Assembly: GCF_014621695.1 (NCBI RefSeq)
Contig: NZ_CP061281.1
Location: 5,084,001 to 5,148,000 of the forward strand
DNA: 64,000 nt
Direction: 5' to 3'
Source of the DNA: Streptomyces xanthii
GTDB lineage: Bacteria; Actinomycetota; Actinomycetes; Streptomycetales; Streptomycetaceae
Shown here: piece after piece, positions 27,213 through 35,043 of the stretch
Layout: each line of letters opens with the position of its first letter
How positions within the stretch are numbered: the first letter of the stretch is position 1
Program-made: the position numbers and the translations under genes
Notes under the pieces: generated by a model
What the model was told of the DNA's origin: nothing
Seen by the model: the letters and a program-made list of their open reading frames with translations, nothing else
The model's database searches: none

Positions 27213-27245
27213 CGTGCGGATTCCTGCGTGACCCGTTGAATTTTC

Positions 27246-27261
27246 CTTACGCGTGGGTAAG
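27246..27261 (+). promoter_or_regulatory. second CTTAC-N6-GTAAG operator, before the acyl-CoA synthetase
   Basis: CTTACGCGTGGGTAAG has the same half-sites and spacing as 26384-26399, followed by a lone AGTAAG at 27272-27277. It is 62 bp before the synthetase ATG. Confidence 0.7.
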
Positions 27262-27323
27262 TTGACCTCCCAGTAAGTACGAGCAAGCACCGGAGTTCAG
27301 CAGCCGCGCGACCGGGAGCCGTC

Positions 27324-29255
27324 ATGGGCGTACGCAAGGATCTGAAGCGGGCCAGGAAGCGAAGCGACCTCGCTGAACGGGCCAGACCCGAACTCGTCAG
27401 GGACGAACACGGAACCGTCCGCCAGGCACACGTCGCCCCGCTCGCCGCCCCACCCGCCGACGGCTCCACCCCTGCCGACATCCCGTACACCAACGCCGCC
27501 GAGGACCCGGGCGCCGTCGTCCTGCGCCGCAAGGAGGCGGGGGAGTGGAAGCCGGTCACCGCGGCCGCCTTCGCCCGCGAGATCACCGCCGCCGCCAAGG
27601 GACTGATCGCCGCCGGACTCGAACCCGGCGGCCGCGTCGCCCTCATGTCCCGCACCCGCTACGAATGGTCGGTCCTCGACTTCGCGATCTGGGCCGCCGG
27701 CGGCCAGACCGTCCCCGTCTACGCCACCTCCTCACCCGAACAGATCGAATGGATCCTGCGGGACTCCGGCGCCCGCCAGCTCATCGTCGAGACCCCGGAG
27801 AACGCCGCGGCCGCCGAGAGCGCCCTCGCCGCGCTCCCCGAGAACGACCGCCCCGCTGTCCGCCAGCTCGACGCAGGAGCCGTCCTCGAACTCGCCACGC
27901 TGGGCCGCGACATACCCGACGAGGAAGTCACCAAGCGCCGCGCCGCTCTCACCCCCGACACCATCGCCACCGTCTGCTACACCTCCGGCACCACCGGACG
28001 CCCCAAGGGCTGCGTCCTCACCCACGGCAACCTCCACGCCGAGGCCGCCAACACCGTCGAGCTCCTCCATCCCATCTTCAAGGCCATCACCGGCCAGACC
28101 GCCTCCACCCTCCTCTTCCTCCCCCTCGCCCACATCCTCGGCCGCACCATCCAGATCGCCTGCCAGCTCGCCCGCATCGAGCTCGGCCACTGCCCGAGCA
28201 TCAAGCCCGACGAACTGCGGCCCGAACTCCGCTCCTTCCGCCCCACGTTCGTCGTCGGCGTCCCCTACCTCTTCGAGAAGATCCACGAGACCGGACGCGC
28301 CACCGCCGAGAAGATCGGACGCGGCGCCTCCTTCGAACGCGCCGACCGCATCGCCGTCCGCTTCGCCGAAGCCCACCTCACCCGCTTCCTGGACGGCGGC
28401 CAGGGCCCGGCCCCCGCCCTCCGGCTCGCCGCCGGCCTCTACGACCTCCTCGTCTACCGCCGCGTCCGCAAGGAACTCGGCGGCCGCCTGCGCTACGCCA
28501 TCAGCGGCGGCTCCCCCCTCGACCGCAACCTCAACCTCTTCTTCTACACAGCCGGCATCGTCGTCTACGAGGGCTACGGCCTCACCGAGACCTCGGCCGC
28601 CGCCACCATCACCCCACCGCTGCGCCCACGCCCCGGCACCGTCGGCCTCCCCGTACCCGGCACCACCATCCGGATCGCCGACGACGGCGAGGTGCTCGTC
28701 AAGGGCGGCATCGTCTTCGGCTCCTACTGGCAGAACCAGGACGCGACCGACGAAGTCCTTGACCCCGACGGCTGGTTCGCCACCGGAGACCTCGGCGAAC
28801 TCGACGCCGACGGCTACCTCCGCATCACCGGCCGCAAGAAGGACATCCTCGTCACCAGCGGCGGCAAGAACGTCTCCCCGGCCGTCCTGGAGGACCGCCT
28901 GCGCAGCCGCTCACCCGTCGGCCAGTGCATCGTCGTCGGCGACAACCGCTCCTACATCGCCGCCGTCATCACCCTCGAACCCGAGTCCGTCGCCCACTGG
29001 CTCAGCGTGCGGAAACTGCCCGCCGACACCCCCATGTCCGAGGTGATCGCCGACCCGCGCATCGTCGCCGCTGTCCAGAAGGCCGTCGACTACGCCAACG
29101 AGGCCGTCTCCCGCGCCGAGTCCATCCGCAAATTCACCCTGGTCGACGGCGAGTTCACCGAGGACAACGGACTGCTCACCCCCTCCCTGAAGATCAAACG
29201 AACAGCGGTCATGGCGGCGTACGCCCGCGAGATCGAGGAGCTGTACGGTGCCTGA
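27324..29255 (+). CDS. long-chain fatty acyl-CoA synthetase (AMP-forming)
   Basis: 643 residues from ATG 27324. ANL-family adenylating enzyme: the P-loop YTSGTTGRPKG near 219, EGYGLTETSAA near 419 and TGDLGELDADGYLRITGRKKD near 489-509, which is the hinge and A8 region. A catalytic Lys lies near the end (LTPSLKIKRTAV). The long N-terminus and FKAITGQTASTLLFLPLAHILGR segment fit the FadD15/FAA long-chain group. It activates fatty acids for the acyl-CoA dehydrogenase upstream. Its 3' end overlaps the GMC gene by 8 bp. Confidence 0.9.
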   Translation: MGVRKDLKRARKRSDLAERARPELVRDEHGTVRQAHVAPLAAPPADGSTPADIPYTNAAEDPGAVVLRRKEAGEWKPVTAAAFAREITAAAKGLIAAGLEPGGRVALMSRTRYEWSVLDFAIWAAGGQTVPVYATSSPEQIEWILRDSGARQLIVETPENAAAAESALAALPENDRPAVRQLDAGAVLELATLGRDIPDEEVTKRRAALTPDTIATVCYTSGTTGRPKGCVLTHGNLHAEAANTVELLHPIFKAITGQTASTLLFLPLAHILGRTIQIACQLARIELGHCPSIKPDELRPELRSFRPTFVVGVPYLFEKIHETGRATAEKIGRGASFERADRIAVRFAEAHLTRFLDGGQGPAPALRLAAGLYDLLVYRRVRKELGGRLRYAISGGSPLDRNLNLFFYTAGIVVYEGYGLTETSAAATITPPLRPRPGTVGLPVPGTTIRIADDGEVLVKGGIVFGSYWQNQDATDEVLDPDGWFATGDLGELDADGYLRITGRKKDILVTSGGKNVSPAVLEDRLRSRSPVGQCIVVGDNRSYIAAVITLEPESVAHWLSVRKLPADTPMSEVIADPRIVAAVQKAVDYANEAVSRAESIRKFTLVDGEFTEDNGLLTPSLKIKRTAVMAAYAREIEELYGA

Positions 29256-30990
29256 GCCCCAGCCTCAGCCTGATCCCGCGTCCGAGCCCGGCACGGACTA
29301 CGACGTCGTCGTCGTGGGCTCCGGATTCGGCGGCTCCGTCTCCGCCCTCCGGCTCACCGAGAAGGGCTACCGCGTCGCCGTCCTCGAAGCCGGCCGCCGC
29401 CACACCCGCGACACCCTGCCCCGCACCTCCCTCTCCCTGCGCGACTACCTCTGGGCACCCCGCCTCGGCATGTACGGCATCCAGCGCATCCACCTGATGA
29501 AAAACGTCATGGTGCTCGCCGGCGCCGGCGTGGGAGGCGGCTCCCTCAACTACGCCAACACCCTCTACGTACCCCCGGCCCCCTTCTTCCGCGACCGCCA
29601 ATGGGCCGACATCACCGACTGGCAGCGCGAACTCGCTCCGTATTACGACCAGGCCCGCCGCATGCTCGGCGTGCGCACCAACCCCACCACCACCGAGGCC
29701 GACGAACTGCTGCGGGACGCGGCCGGACGGATGGGCGCGGGGGACACCTTCCGGCTCACGCCCGTGGGCGTGTTCTTCGGCGACGGTGAGGACGCCGACG
29801 GTTCGACAACGGCCGGGCCCGGCACGGAAGTTCCCGATCCCTATTTCGGAGGTGCCGGACCCGCCCGCACCGCCTGCACCGAATGCGGATCCTGCATGAC
29901 CGGCTGCCGCGTCGGCGCCAAGAACACCCTCACCGAGAACTACCTTCACCTCGCCGAACGGGCCGGCGCCGAGGTCCGCCCCATGACCACGGTCACCGCC
30001 GTACGCGAACGGTCCGACGGCACGTACGAGATCACCACCGTGCCCACGAACCGGCAGCGCCGCGGCCGCCGCACCGTGCTCCGCGCCCGCCGCGTCGTCC
30101 TCGCCGCCGGCACCTACGGCACCCAGACCCTGCTGCACCGGATGAGAGCCGACGGGACCCTGCCCCGCCTCTCCGACCGGCTCGGCGTGCTCACCCGCAC
30201 CAACTCCGAGGCCCTGGTCGGCGCCCTGACCTGGCCGCGCCGGCTCGGCCGCAAGGACATCGACTTCACCCGCGGCGTCGCTATCACCTCGTCCGTCCAC
30301 CCCAACCCCACCACCCACATCGAGAACGTCCGCTACGGCAAGGGCTCCAACCTCATGGCCCTCATCTGCGTTCCGCAGTACCGCCAGAACCTGCCCAAGC
30401 CGCTCGCCGCCGCCCTCGCCTTCCTCTCCCACCCGGTCCTCGTCGCCCGCACCGTCGTCCTGCGCCGCTGGTCCGAGCGGACCATCATCGGTCTCGTCAT
30501 GCAGACCCACGACAACTCCCTCACCACGAGCCTCACCCGGCGCGGACAGCTCACCGCCGAGCAGGGCCACGGAACGCCCAACCCCGTGCACATCCCGGAA
30601 GGCTGGGAGGCGGCGGGCCTGATCGCCGAGTCCATCAACGGCTTCGCCGGCACCAACCTCGGCGAGTTGCTCGGCAAGCCGCTCACCGCCCACTTCCTCG
30701 GCGGCTGCCCGATCGGCGCGACGCCGGAGCGCGGGGTCGTGGATCCGTACCACCGGCTGCACGGACATCCGGGGATCTCGGTGGTGGACGGTTCGGCGGT
30801 CTCCGCGAACCTCGGGGTCAACCCGTCGCTGACGATCACGGCGCAGGCCGAGCGGGCCATGTCGTACTGGCCGAACAAAGGGGAGAAGGACCCCAGGCCC
30901 GAACCGGGGGCCGCGTACGCGGAACTGAGGCCGGTCATGCCGAAGGCCCCGGCCGTTCCGGCGGGGGCGTTCGGCGCGCTGAGGTGGTGA
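29248..30990 (+). CDS. GMC oxidoreductase, cholesterol-oxidase-like
   Basis: 580 residues from GTG 29248, translationally coupled to the synthetase. The FAD dinucleotide motif VVVGSGFGGSVSALRL is near 22-37, GAGVGGGSLNYAN near 92, and the C-terminal GMC block HFLGGCPIG with DGSAVSANLGVNPSLTITAQAE near 513-536. This arrangement matches ChoD-type cholesterol oxidases and related sterol/steroid dehydrogenases. CTECGSCMTGC near 211 is a four-cysteine cluster also seen in this subgroup. No export signal is visible, so it is probably intracellular. The 3' side converges on the ABC permease. Confidence 0.85.
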   Translation: MPEPQPQPDPASEPGTDYDVVVVGSGFGGSVSALRLTEKGYRVAVLEAGRRHTRDTLPRTSLSLRDYLWAPRLGMYGIQRIHLMKNVMVLAGAGVGGGSLNYANTLYVPPAPFFRDRQWADITDWQRELAPYYDQARRMLGVRTNPTTTEADELLRDAAGRMGAGDTFRLTPVGVFFGDGEDADGSTTAGPGTEVPDPYFGGAGPARTACTECGSCMTGCRVGAKNTLTENYLHLAERAGAEVRPMTTVTAVRERSDGTYEITTVPTNRQRRGRRTVLRARRVVLAAGTYGTQTLLHRMRADGTLPRLSDRLGVLTRTNSEALVGALTWPRRLGRKDIDFTRGVAITSSVHPNPTTHIENVRYGKGSNLMALICVPQYRQNLPKPLAAALAFLSHPVLVARTVVLRRWSERTIIGLVMQTHDNSLTTSLTRRGQLTAEQGHGTPNPVHIPEGWEAAGLIAESINGFAGTNLGELLGKPLTAHFLGGCPIGATPERGVVDPYHRLHGHPGISVVDGSAVSANLGVNPSLTITAQAERAMSYWPNKGEKDPRPEPGAAYAELRPVMPKAPAVPAGAFGALRW

Positions 30991-31035
30991 GCGGGCGGCG
31001 CTGAGTGGGCGTCGGCGGGTGGAGCGCGGGCGGTC

Positions 31036-31079
31036 GGTCAGCACACGGTCAGCGAACGGACAGCGTTCGGTCAGCGCTT
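31036..31079. repeat. four 11-bp-spaced GGTCAGC repeats at a convergent 3' junction
   Basis: GGTCAGC at 31036, 31047 and 31069 and GGACAGC at 31058 are exactly 11 bp apart. The last copy overlaps the permease stop codon. The spacing is about one helical turn, all in the same orientation. Confidence 0.8.
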
Positions 31080-31853
31080 GGTGGTGCTGTTGAACTTCGA
31101 GCGGGACCAGACGTAACCGACGGAGGCGATGACCATGCACCAGGCCAGCGAGATCCACCCGCTGTTGCCGATCTCCGTGCCCGACAGCAGCCCGCGCAGG
31201 GTCTCGGTCATGGGGGTGAACGGCTGGTTCTCGGCGAACCAGCGCAGTCCCGGTGACATCGAGTCGGCCGGCACGAAGGCGGAGCCGAGGAAGGGGAGGA
31301 ACTGGACGAGCAGCGGCTTGTTGCTCGCGGACTCGACCGTCTTGGAGATCAGACCGAGCGCCGCCGACAGCCAGGTCACCGCGAACGCGATGGCCGCCAG
31401 GAGCCCGGCCGCGGCCAGCCACTCCAGCGCGGTCGCGTCCGACCGGAAGCCGACGGCGAACGCGACGGCGACGACCGGCACGAGACAGGCCATCGTCTGC
31501 ACGACGCTGCCGATCACATGTCCTGTCATGAACGAGGAGCGGGTGATGGGCATGGTCCGGAAGCGGTTGATGATGCCCTCGGTCATGTCCTGGCAGACCG
31601 CGATCGACGTCGACATCGACCCGGACGCGACGCCCATGATGATGATGCCGGGCGTCAGATAGTTCACGTAGGTGTCGCGGCCGCCTCCCATGCCCGCACC
31701 GATCGAGTCACCGAAGGCGTACGCGAACAGCAGCAGCATCAGAATCGGCGTCAGGGCGCTGCCGAAGCCGACCGCCGGGTAGCGGATGGCGTGCTTGAGG
31801 TTGCGCCGCAGCATGATCCGGGAGTCGTGCACGGCATAGGTGAGCGAACTCAT
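31071..31853 (-). CDS. ABC-2 exporter permease, DrrB type
   Basis: 260 residues from ATG 31853, overlapping the ATPase stop as ATGA. Six hydrophobic helices. It begins AVHDSRIMLRRNLKHAIRYP (typical DrrB start), has IMGVASGSMSTSIAVCQDMTEGIINRFRTMPI, the ABC-2 central signature, and FVPADSMSPGLRWFAENQPFTPMTETLRGLL near the end. It forms the channel of a small-molecule or lipid exporter with the ATPase upstream. Confidence 0.9.
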   Translation of the reverse strand: MSSLTYAVHDSRIMLRRNLKHAIRYPAVGFGSALTPILMLLLFAYAFGDSIGAGMGGGRDTYVNYLTPGIIIMGVASGSMSTSIAVCQDMTEGIINRFRTMPITRSSFMTGHVIGSVVQTMACLVPVVAVAFAVGFRSDATALEWLAAAGLLAAIAFAVTWLSAALGLISKTVESASNKPLLVQFLPFLGSAFVPADSMSPGLRWFAENQPFTPMTETLRGLLSGTEIGNSGWISLAWCMVIASVGYVWSRSKFNSTTKR

Positions 31854-32875
31854 CGCAGGGTCTCCTTGATGTGCAGCTGGGCGGCGTCGGCCGGGTCGGT
31901 GGAACCGGTGCCCTCGCCGGTCAGGGCGAGGAACACGTCGTCCAGGTCGGGGGTGTGCACGGAGAAGTCGGCGGTGCGGACGCCGGCGGCGTCGAGCCGG
32001 TCGAAGAGGGTGCGCAGCGCGTCGAGGTCACCGCCGCCCGCGAGCCGCAGGGCGAGGTTCTCGTCGTCACGGGCCGCGCTAGGGAAGGCCGCGCCTGCCT
32101 GCTCGTAGGCGGCGAGGTCGTCGAAGCGTAGACGTACGTGGCTGCCGGGGATCTGCGCCTTGAGTTCGTCGGCGGTGCCCTCGGCGACGATCCGGCCGCC
32201 GTCGAGCACGGCGATCCGGTCGGCCAACTGGTCGGCCTCCTCCAGGTACTGGGTGGTGAGGAAGACGGTGGTGCCGTTCGCGACAAGCCCGCGCACGGTG
32301 TCCCACATGGTGCGGCGACTGCGCGGGTCGAGTCCGGTCGTCGGCTCGTCCAGGAAGATCACCTGGGGGTCGCCGACCAGGGTCATCGCCAGGTCGAGCC
32401 GGCGACGCATGCCGCCGGAGAAGGTCGCGGCGCGGTTCTTGGCGACGTCCGCGATGTCGAACCGTTCGAGGAGGGCCTGGGTGCGGGCTCGGCCCTCGCG
32501 TCGGCCGAGGCGCAGCAGGTCGGCCATGAGCAGCAGGTTCTCCTCGGCGCTGAGGAGGTGGTCGAGGGCGGCGAACTGGCCGGTGACACCGATGGCGGCG
32601 CGTACCGCGTCGGGTTCGGCGGCGATGTCGTGGCCCGCGACCTGGGCGTGGCCGCCGTCCGCGCCGACCAGCGTGGAAAGGATCTCCACGGTGGTGGTCT
32701 TACCGGCTCCGTTCGGCCCGAGCAGGGCGAAGACGCTGCCGGAAGGGATGCGTAGATCGATGCCGTCGAGGACGGTCTTGTCGCCGTAGGACTTGCGCAG
32801 GCCAACGGCGGAGATCGCGGGGGCGGTCGAGGCCGAGACCGCTGTTTTGGATGTGGGCATGACAGATGAAGGCAT
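31850..32875 (-). CDS. ABC exporter ATP-binding protein, DrrA type
   Basis: 341 residues from ATG 32875 (GGGAGGG upstream); the longer upstream reading is low-complexity and lacks support. Walker A GPNGAGKTT near 54, Q-loop FAALDHLLSAEENL, signature FSGGMRRRLD near 152, Walker B VIFLDEPTTGLDPRSR near 173, H-loop TTQYLEEADQLADRI. The C-terminal extension (residues 240-341), ending TPDLDDVFLALTG, is the DrrA-type regulatory domain. Despite the family name, a drug substrate is not implied; no antibiotic genes are nearby. Confidence 0.92.
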   Translation of the reverse strand: MPSSVMPTSKTAVSASTAPAISAVGLRKSYGDKTVLDGIDLRIPSGSVFALLGPNGAGKTTTVEILSTLVGADGGHAQVAGHDIAAEPDAVRAAIGVTGQFAALDHLLSAEENLLLMADLLRLGRREGRARTQALLERFDIADVAKNRAATFSGGMRRRLDLAMTLVGDPQVIFLDEPTTGLDPRSRRTMWDTVRGLVANGTTVFLTTQYLEEADQLADRIAVLDGGRIVAEGTADELKAQIPGSHVRLRFDDLAAYEQAGAAFPSAARDDENLALRLAGGGDLDALRTLFDRLDAAGVRTADFSVHTPDLDDVFLALTGEGTGSTDPADAAQLHIKETLR

Positions 32876-32881
32876 GGAGCC

Positions 32882-32965
32882 CTCCCGGTGGGGGCCGAAG
32901 CCGAGGTGAAGGTGAAAGTGAAGGTGGCGGTGAAGGCGAGAGTGGTGGTGAAGGTGAAGTCGGTG
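32882..32965. repeat. imperfect GGTGAA hexamer tract between DUF4097 and DrrA genes
   Basis: The gap consists largely of GGTGAA, AGTGAA, GGTGGC and GGCGAG hexamers. A similar GTGG-rich simple tract fills 33860-33945 ahead of the DUF4097 gene. It is not coding in a supported frame. It may be slippage-derived. Confidence 0.6.
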
Positions 32966-32972
32966 GCGGGGC

Positions 32973-33815
32973 TCAGGGGCGGGCGCGGCGGACTTCGATG
33001 TTGCCCGCGCGGGTGCGGGCGTGGATCTTGACGGTGCCCTCCGTCTCCGCGGGCGGGGCGGCGTCGGCGAGGGTGTTGTGCACCTGCCCGTGTGCCGAGA
33101 TGACGTCGAGCCAGGCGGCGGTGCCCTCGCGGACACCTACGTCGATGCTGCCGTACCCGGTGTCCAACTGGACGACCCCGGAGGCGACTTCGCCGAGCCG
33201 CAGACTGCCGTACGCCGTGGTGGCGGTGACGGAGTCCTCGGCGCGGGTGATGTCGACCTCGCCGTGCGCACCGCTCGCGCGGAGCTCGCCCGTCACGGTG
33301 CCGACGGTGATGTTGCCGTGCGAGTTCTTGAGCACGGCGGAGCCGTCGATCACCCCGACGCGCACGTTGCCGGAACTGGTGGACAGCTCGGCGGCGCCCT
33401 CGACGCGGGTGACGTGGATCGCGCCGTGGGCGGCGCTGACCTGGAGCGGCCCGGTCTCCTCGAGGCGGATGTTGCCGCCGGAGGTCTTCACATGGACCTC
33501 GCCGAGCCGGCCGTCACCGAGTACCTGGGTCCAGGAGCCGGTCACGTCCACGCGGGAGCCGACGGGCAGTTCGACCGTCACGTCGACGGCGCCGCTGGGG
33601 CCGATGAAGCGCCGCTCCCTGGTCCGCACGGTCAGGACGCCGCCCGCGTACGCGACCTCGGTCTGCTCGGCGGCCTTGATGTCCTTGTCCCGCTTCGGAC
33701 TGGCGGGGCGGACCTCGACGACCGTGTCGGCGCGGTCGCTCGCGGTGAGCCGGATGGAGCCGGCGCCCACGTGAGCGGTGACGGAGATCGGTTCCGGAGT
33801 GTCGAAAGAAGGCAT
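32973..33815 (-). CDS. DUF4097-family beta-strand repeat protein
   Basis: 280 residues from ATG 33815. It consists of repeated short strands with alternating Gly/Ser turns: TSGGNIRLEETGPLQVSAAHGAIHVTRVEG, SSGNVRVGVIDGSAVLKNSHGNITVGTVTG, SAHGQV. This predicts a right-handed beta-helix of the DUF4097/DUF4098 type (putative adhesin fold). No signal peptide or membrane anchor is seen, so it is probably cytoplasmic. It sits between the RHH regulator and the exporter, as in many streptomycetes; its function is unknown. Confidence 0.85.
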   Translation of the reverse strand: MPSFDTPEPISVTAHVGAGSIRLTASDRADTVVEVRPASPKRDKDIKAAEQTEVAYAGGVLTVRTRERRFIGPSGAVDVTVELPVGSRVDVTGSWTQVLGDGRLGEVHVKTSGGNIRLEETGPLQVSAAHGAIHVTRVEGAAELSTSSGNVRVGVIDGSAVLKNSHGNITVGTVTGELRASGAHGEVDITRAEDSVTATTAYGSLRLGEVASGVVQLDTGYGSIDVGVREGTAAWLDVISAHGQVHNTLADAAPPAETEGTVKIHARTRAGNIEVRRARP

Positions 33816-33951
33816 GGCTGTTCCGTCCTTCTGGGTCTGGTGGGCGTCCCTGCCGGTGAGACGTGACGTGGTGGGACGTGGTGAGGGGTGGTGGAAGTGG
33901 AGTGAGGTGCAGTGCAGTGCAGTCAGGTGACGTGTTCGGCGCGGAGCCCGG

Positions 33952-34473
33952 TCAGCGCACCCAACCGGTGAAGCTCTGTCCTACGGAGCGGCTCTTCTCC
34001 TGGGGGCGTGGGGTGGCGCCACCGGCGTCGAGGGCGCCGGACACGGCGCGGACGAGCCAGGCGTTGACCGACAGCCCCTCGCGGTTCGCGGCCTCTTCGG
34101 CGCGGGCCTTGAGGTGGGCCGGCAGGCGCAGATTGACCCGGGCCGTGCCGCCCTCGTCCGTCTCGACGACGCCTGCGGGCGCCGGCGGGGCGAGGGTCGC
34201 CGCCGGGGGCTCGGCGCGCGGTGCGTCGCTCGGCGGCGGCGTCACCACGAAGTCGGGGTCGAGCCCGCGCAGCCGTACGTCGACCGAGCCCGGGGCGAGC
34301 TCGACGGTGATCTCGTCCATCGCGGCGGACAGAGCGTTGAGCAGGGTCAGGCGGGTCGCCGACTCGAGCGGGGCGGTGAGGCGCTCGGCCAGGGCGCGGG
34401 CTTCGTCGCCACCGGCTTCGGCGGCCACCGCGAGCTCCCGCTGGAGCGACTCGACGTACGGCTTCAGGTCCAT
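33952..34473 (-). CDS. HicB-like ribbon-helix-helix regulator without a toxin partner
   Basis: 173 residues from ATG 34473. The N-terminal 70 residues form a helical pair plus a short strand (GSVDVRLRGLDPDFVV), then a Pro/Ala linker. Residues 110-150 are an Arc/HicB-type RHH DNA-binding domain: ARVNLRLPAHLKARAEEAANREGLSVNAWLVRAVSGAL. It would be annotated as a HicB antitoxin, but no HicA-type gene is adjacent. Perfect TGGCACCAC/GTGGTGCCA dyads start 11 bp upstream, pointing to autoregulation of this RHH-DUF4097-DrrAB unit. Confidence 0.85.
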   Translation of the reverse strand: MDLKPYVESLQRELAVAAEAGGDEARALAERLTAPLESATRLTLLNALSAAMDEITVELAPGSVDVRLRGLDPDFVVTPPPSDAPRAEPPAATLAPPAPAGVVETDEGGTARVNLRLPAHLKARAEEAANREGLSVNAWLVRAVSGALDAGGATPRPQEKSRSVGQSFTGWVR

Positions 34474-34483
34474 GACGTCATAG

Positions 34484-34554
34484 TGGCACCACTGTGGTGC
34501 CATGCGCAAGCGGTCCGGAGAAATTTGGCACCACGGTGGCGCGCGGTGGTGCCA
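34484..34554 (-). promoter_or_regulatory. two TGGCACCAC / GTGGTGCCA dyads upstream of the RHH gene
   Basis: Dyad 1: TGGCACCAC (34484-34492), 1 nt, GTGGTGCCA (34494-34502). Dyad 2: TGGCACCAC (34526-34534), 11 nt, GTGGTGCCA (34546-34554). The same half-site, TGGTGCCA, seeds the phased array 280-360 bp further upstream. Confidence 0.8.
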
Positions 34555-34810
34555 TCTGGTGTCGCGTGGTGTCTGGAGGTGCGGGAGGGGTTCGAGTGAG
34601 TGGGGTGGCCGGGCCGGAGGGGCGTTGCTGCGGGTCGGGGATCGACTCGATTCAGGTGCGATGCCCTTGCGGTAGTTGGGAGTTGAGGGATTGGGGGAGG
34701 CGTGATGAGGCGGGACGATCGTCGCTGTGAGGGGCGTCGGAGGGTGGCGGGAGATGTGAGGGGAGGGAGAGGTCGCCGAGCGGGCGTGGCGCCCGCAGGT
34801 ACGCGAGGCG

Positions 34811-34920
34811 TTGCCGGTGGCACTCATTGGTGCCACGTGACGCCAGATGGTGCCAACGAGTGCCACGTGGTGCCGGAAGGTGCCGACGGGTGCCACGTGA
34901 CGCCAGAAGGTGCCATTGGG
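34811..34920 (+). repeat. 10-bp-phased array of TGCC-N4-GG decamers
   Basis: From 34831 to 34920 nine consecutive decamers begin TGCC or CGCC (34831, 34841, 34851, 34861, 34871, 34881, 34891, 34901, 34911), and most end GG. Flanking TGGCAC (34818-34823) adds an opposed half-site. A 19-bp block recurs at 34829 and 34889. The array sits in the 570-bp gap between the RHH gene and the sigma factor gene; the rest of that gap (34555-34810) is GC-rich and otherwise featureless. No supported gene reads through it. Confidence 0.85.
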
Positions 34921-35043
34921 CGTCGGAGTCATCTGGGAGCGGCGCCGGGCTGTGCCCGCTGTGACCCGGGGCGACGCCCGCGCGACTCGGCAGCCGAGGG
35001 CGAGCCCCACCCGGCCCCCGCTCTCCGCACTAGGGTCACCTCC

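Noticed and set aside
31071..32875. Drug-resistance exporter (drrAB)
   Set aside because: DrrAB-type pairs are common in actinobacterial chromosomes. There are no antibiotic genes nearby and the operon is headed by RHH and DUF4097 genes.
33952..34473. HicAB toxin-antitoxin pair
   Set aside because: Only the RHH part is present; no short HicA-like ORF was found within several hundred bases on either strand.
34702..35043. Upstream extension of the sigma factor through the decamer array, giving 10-residue CHVTPDGAN-like repeats
   Set aside because: A 10-bp period gives a 30-bp period in any frame, and the minus strand is open too. The conserved sigma sequence starts after ATG 35044, and the half-sites match the RHH dyads, so a DNA role is more likely.
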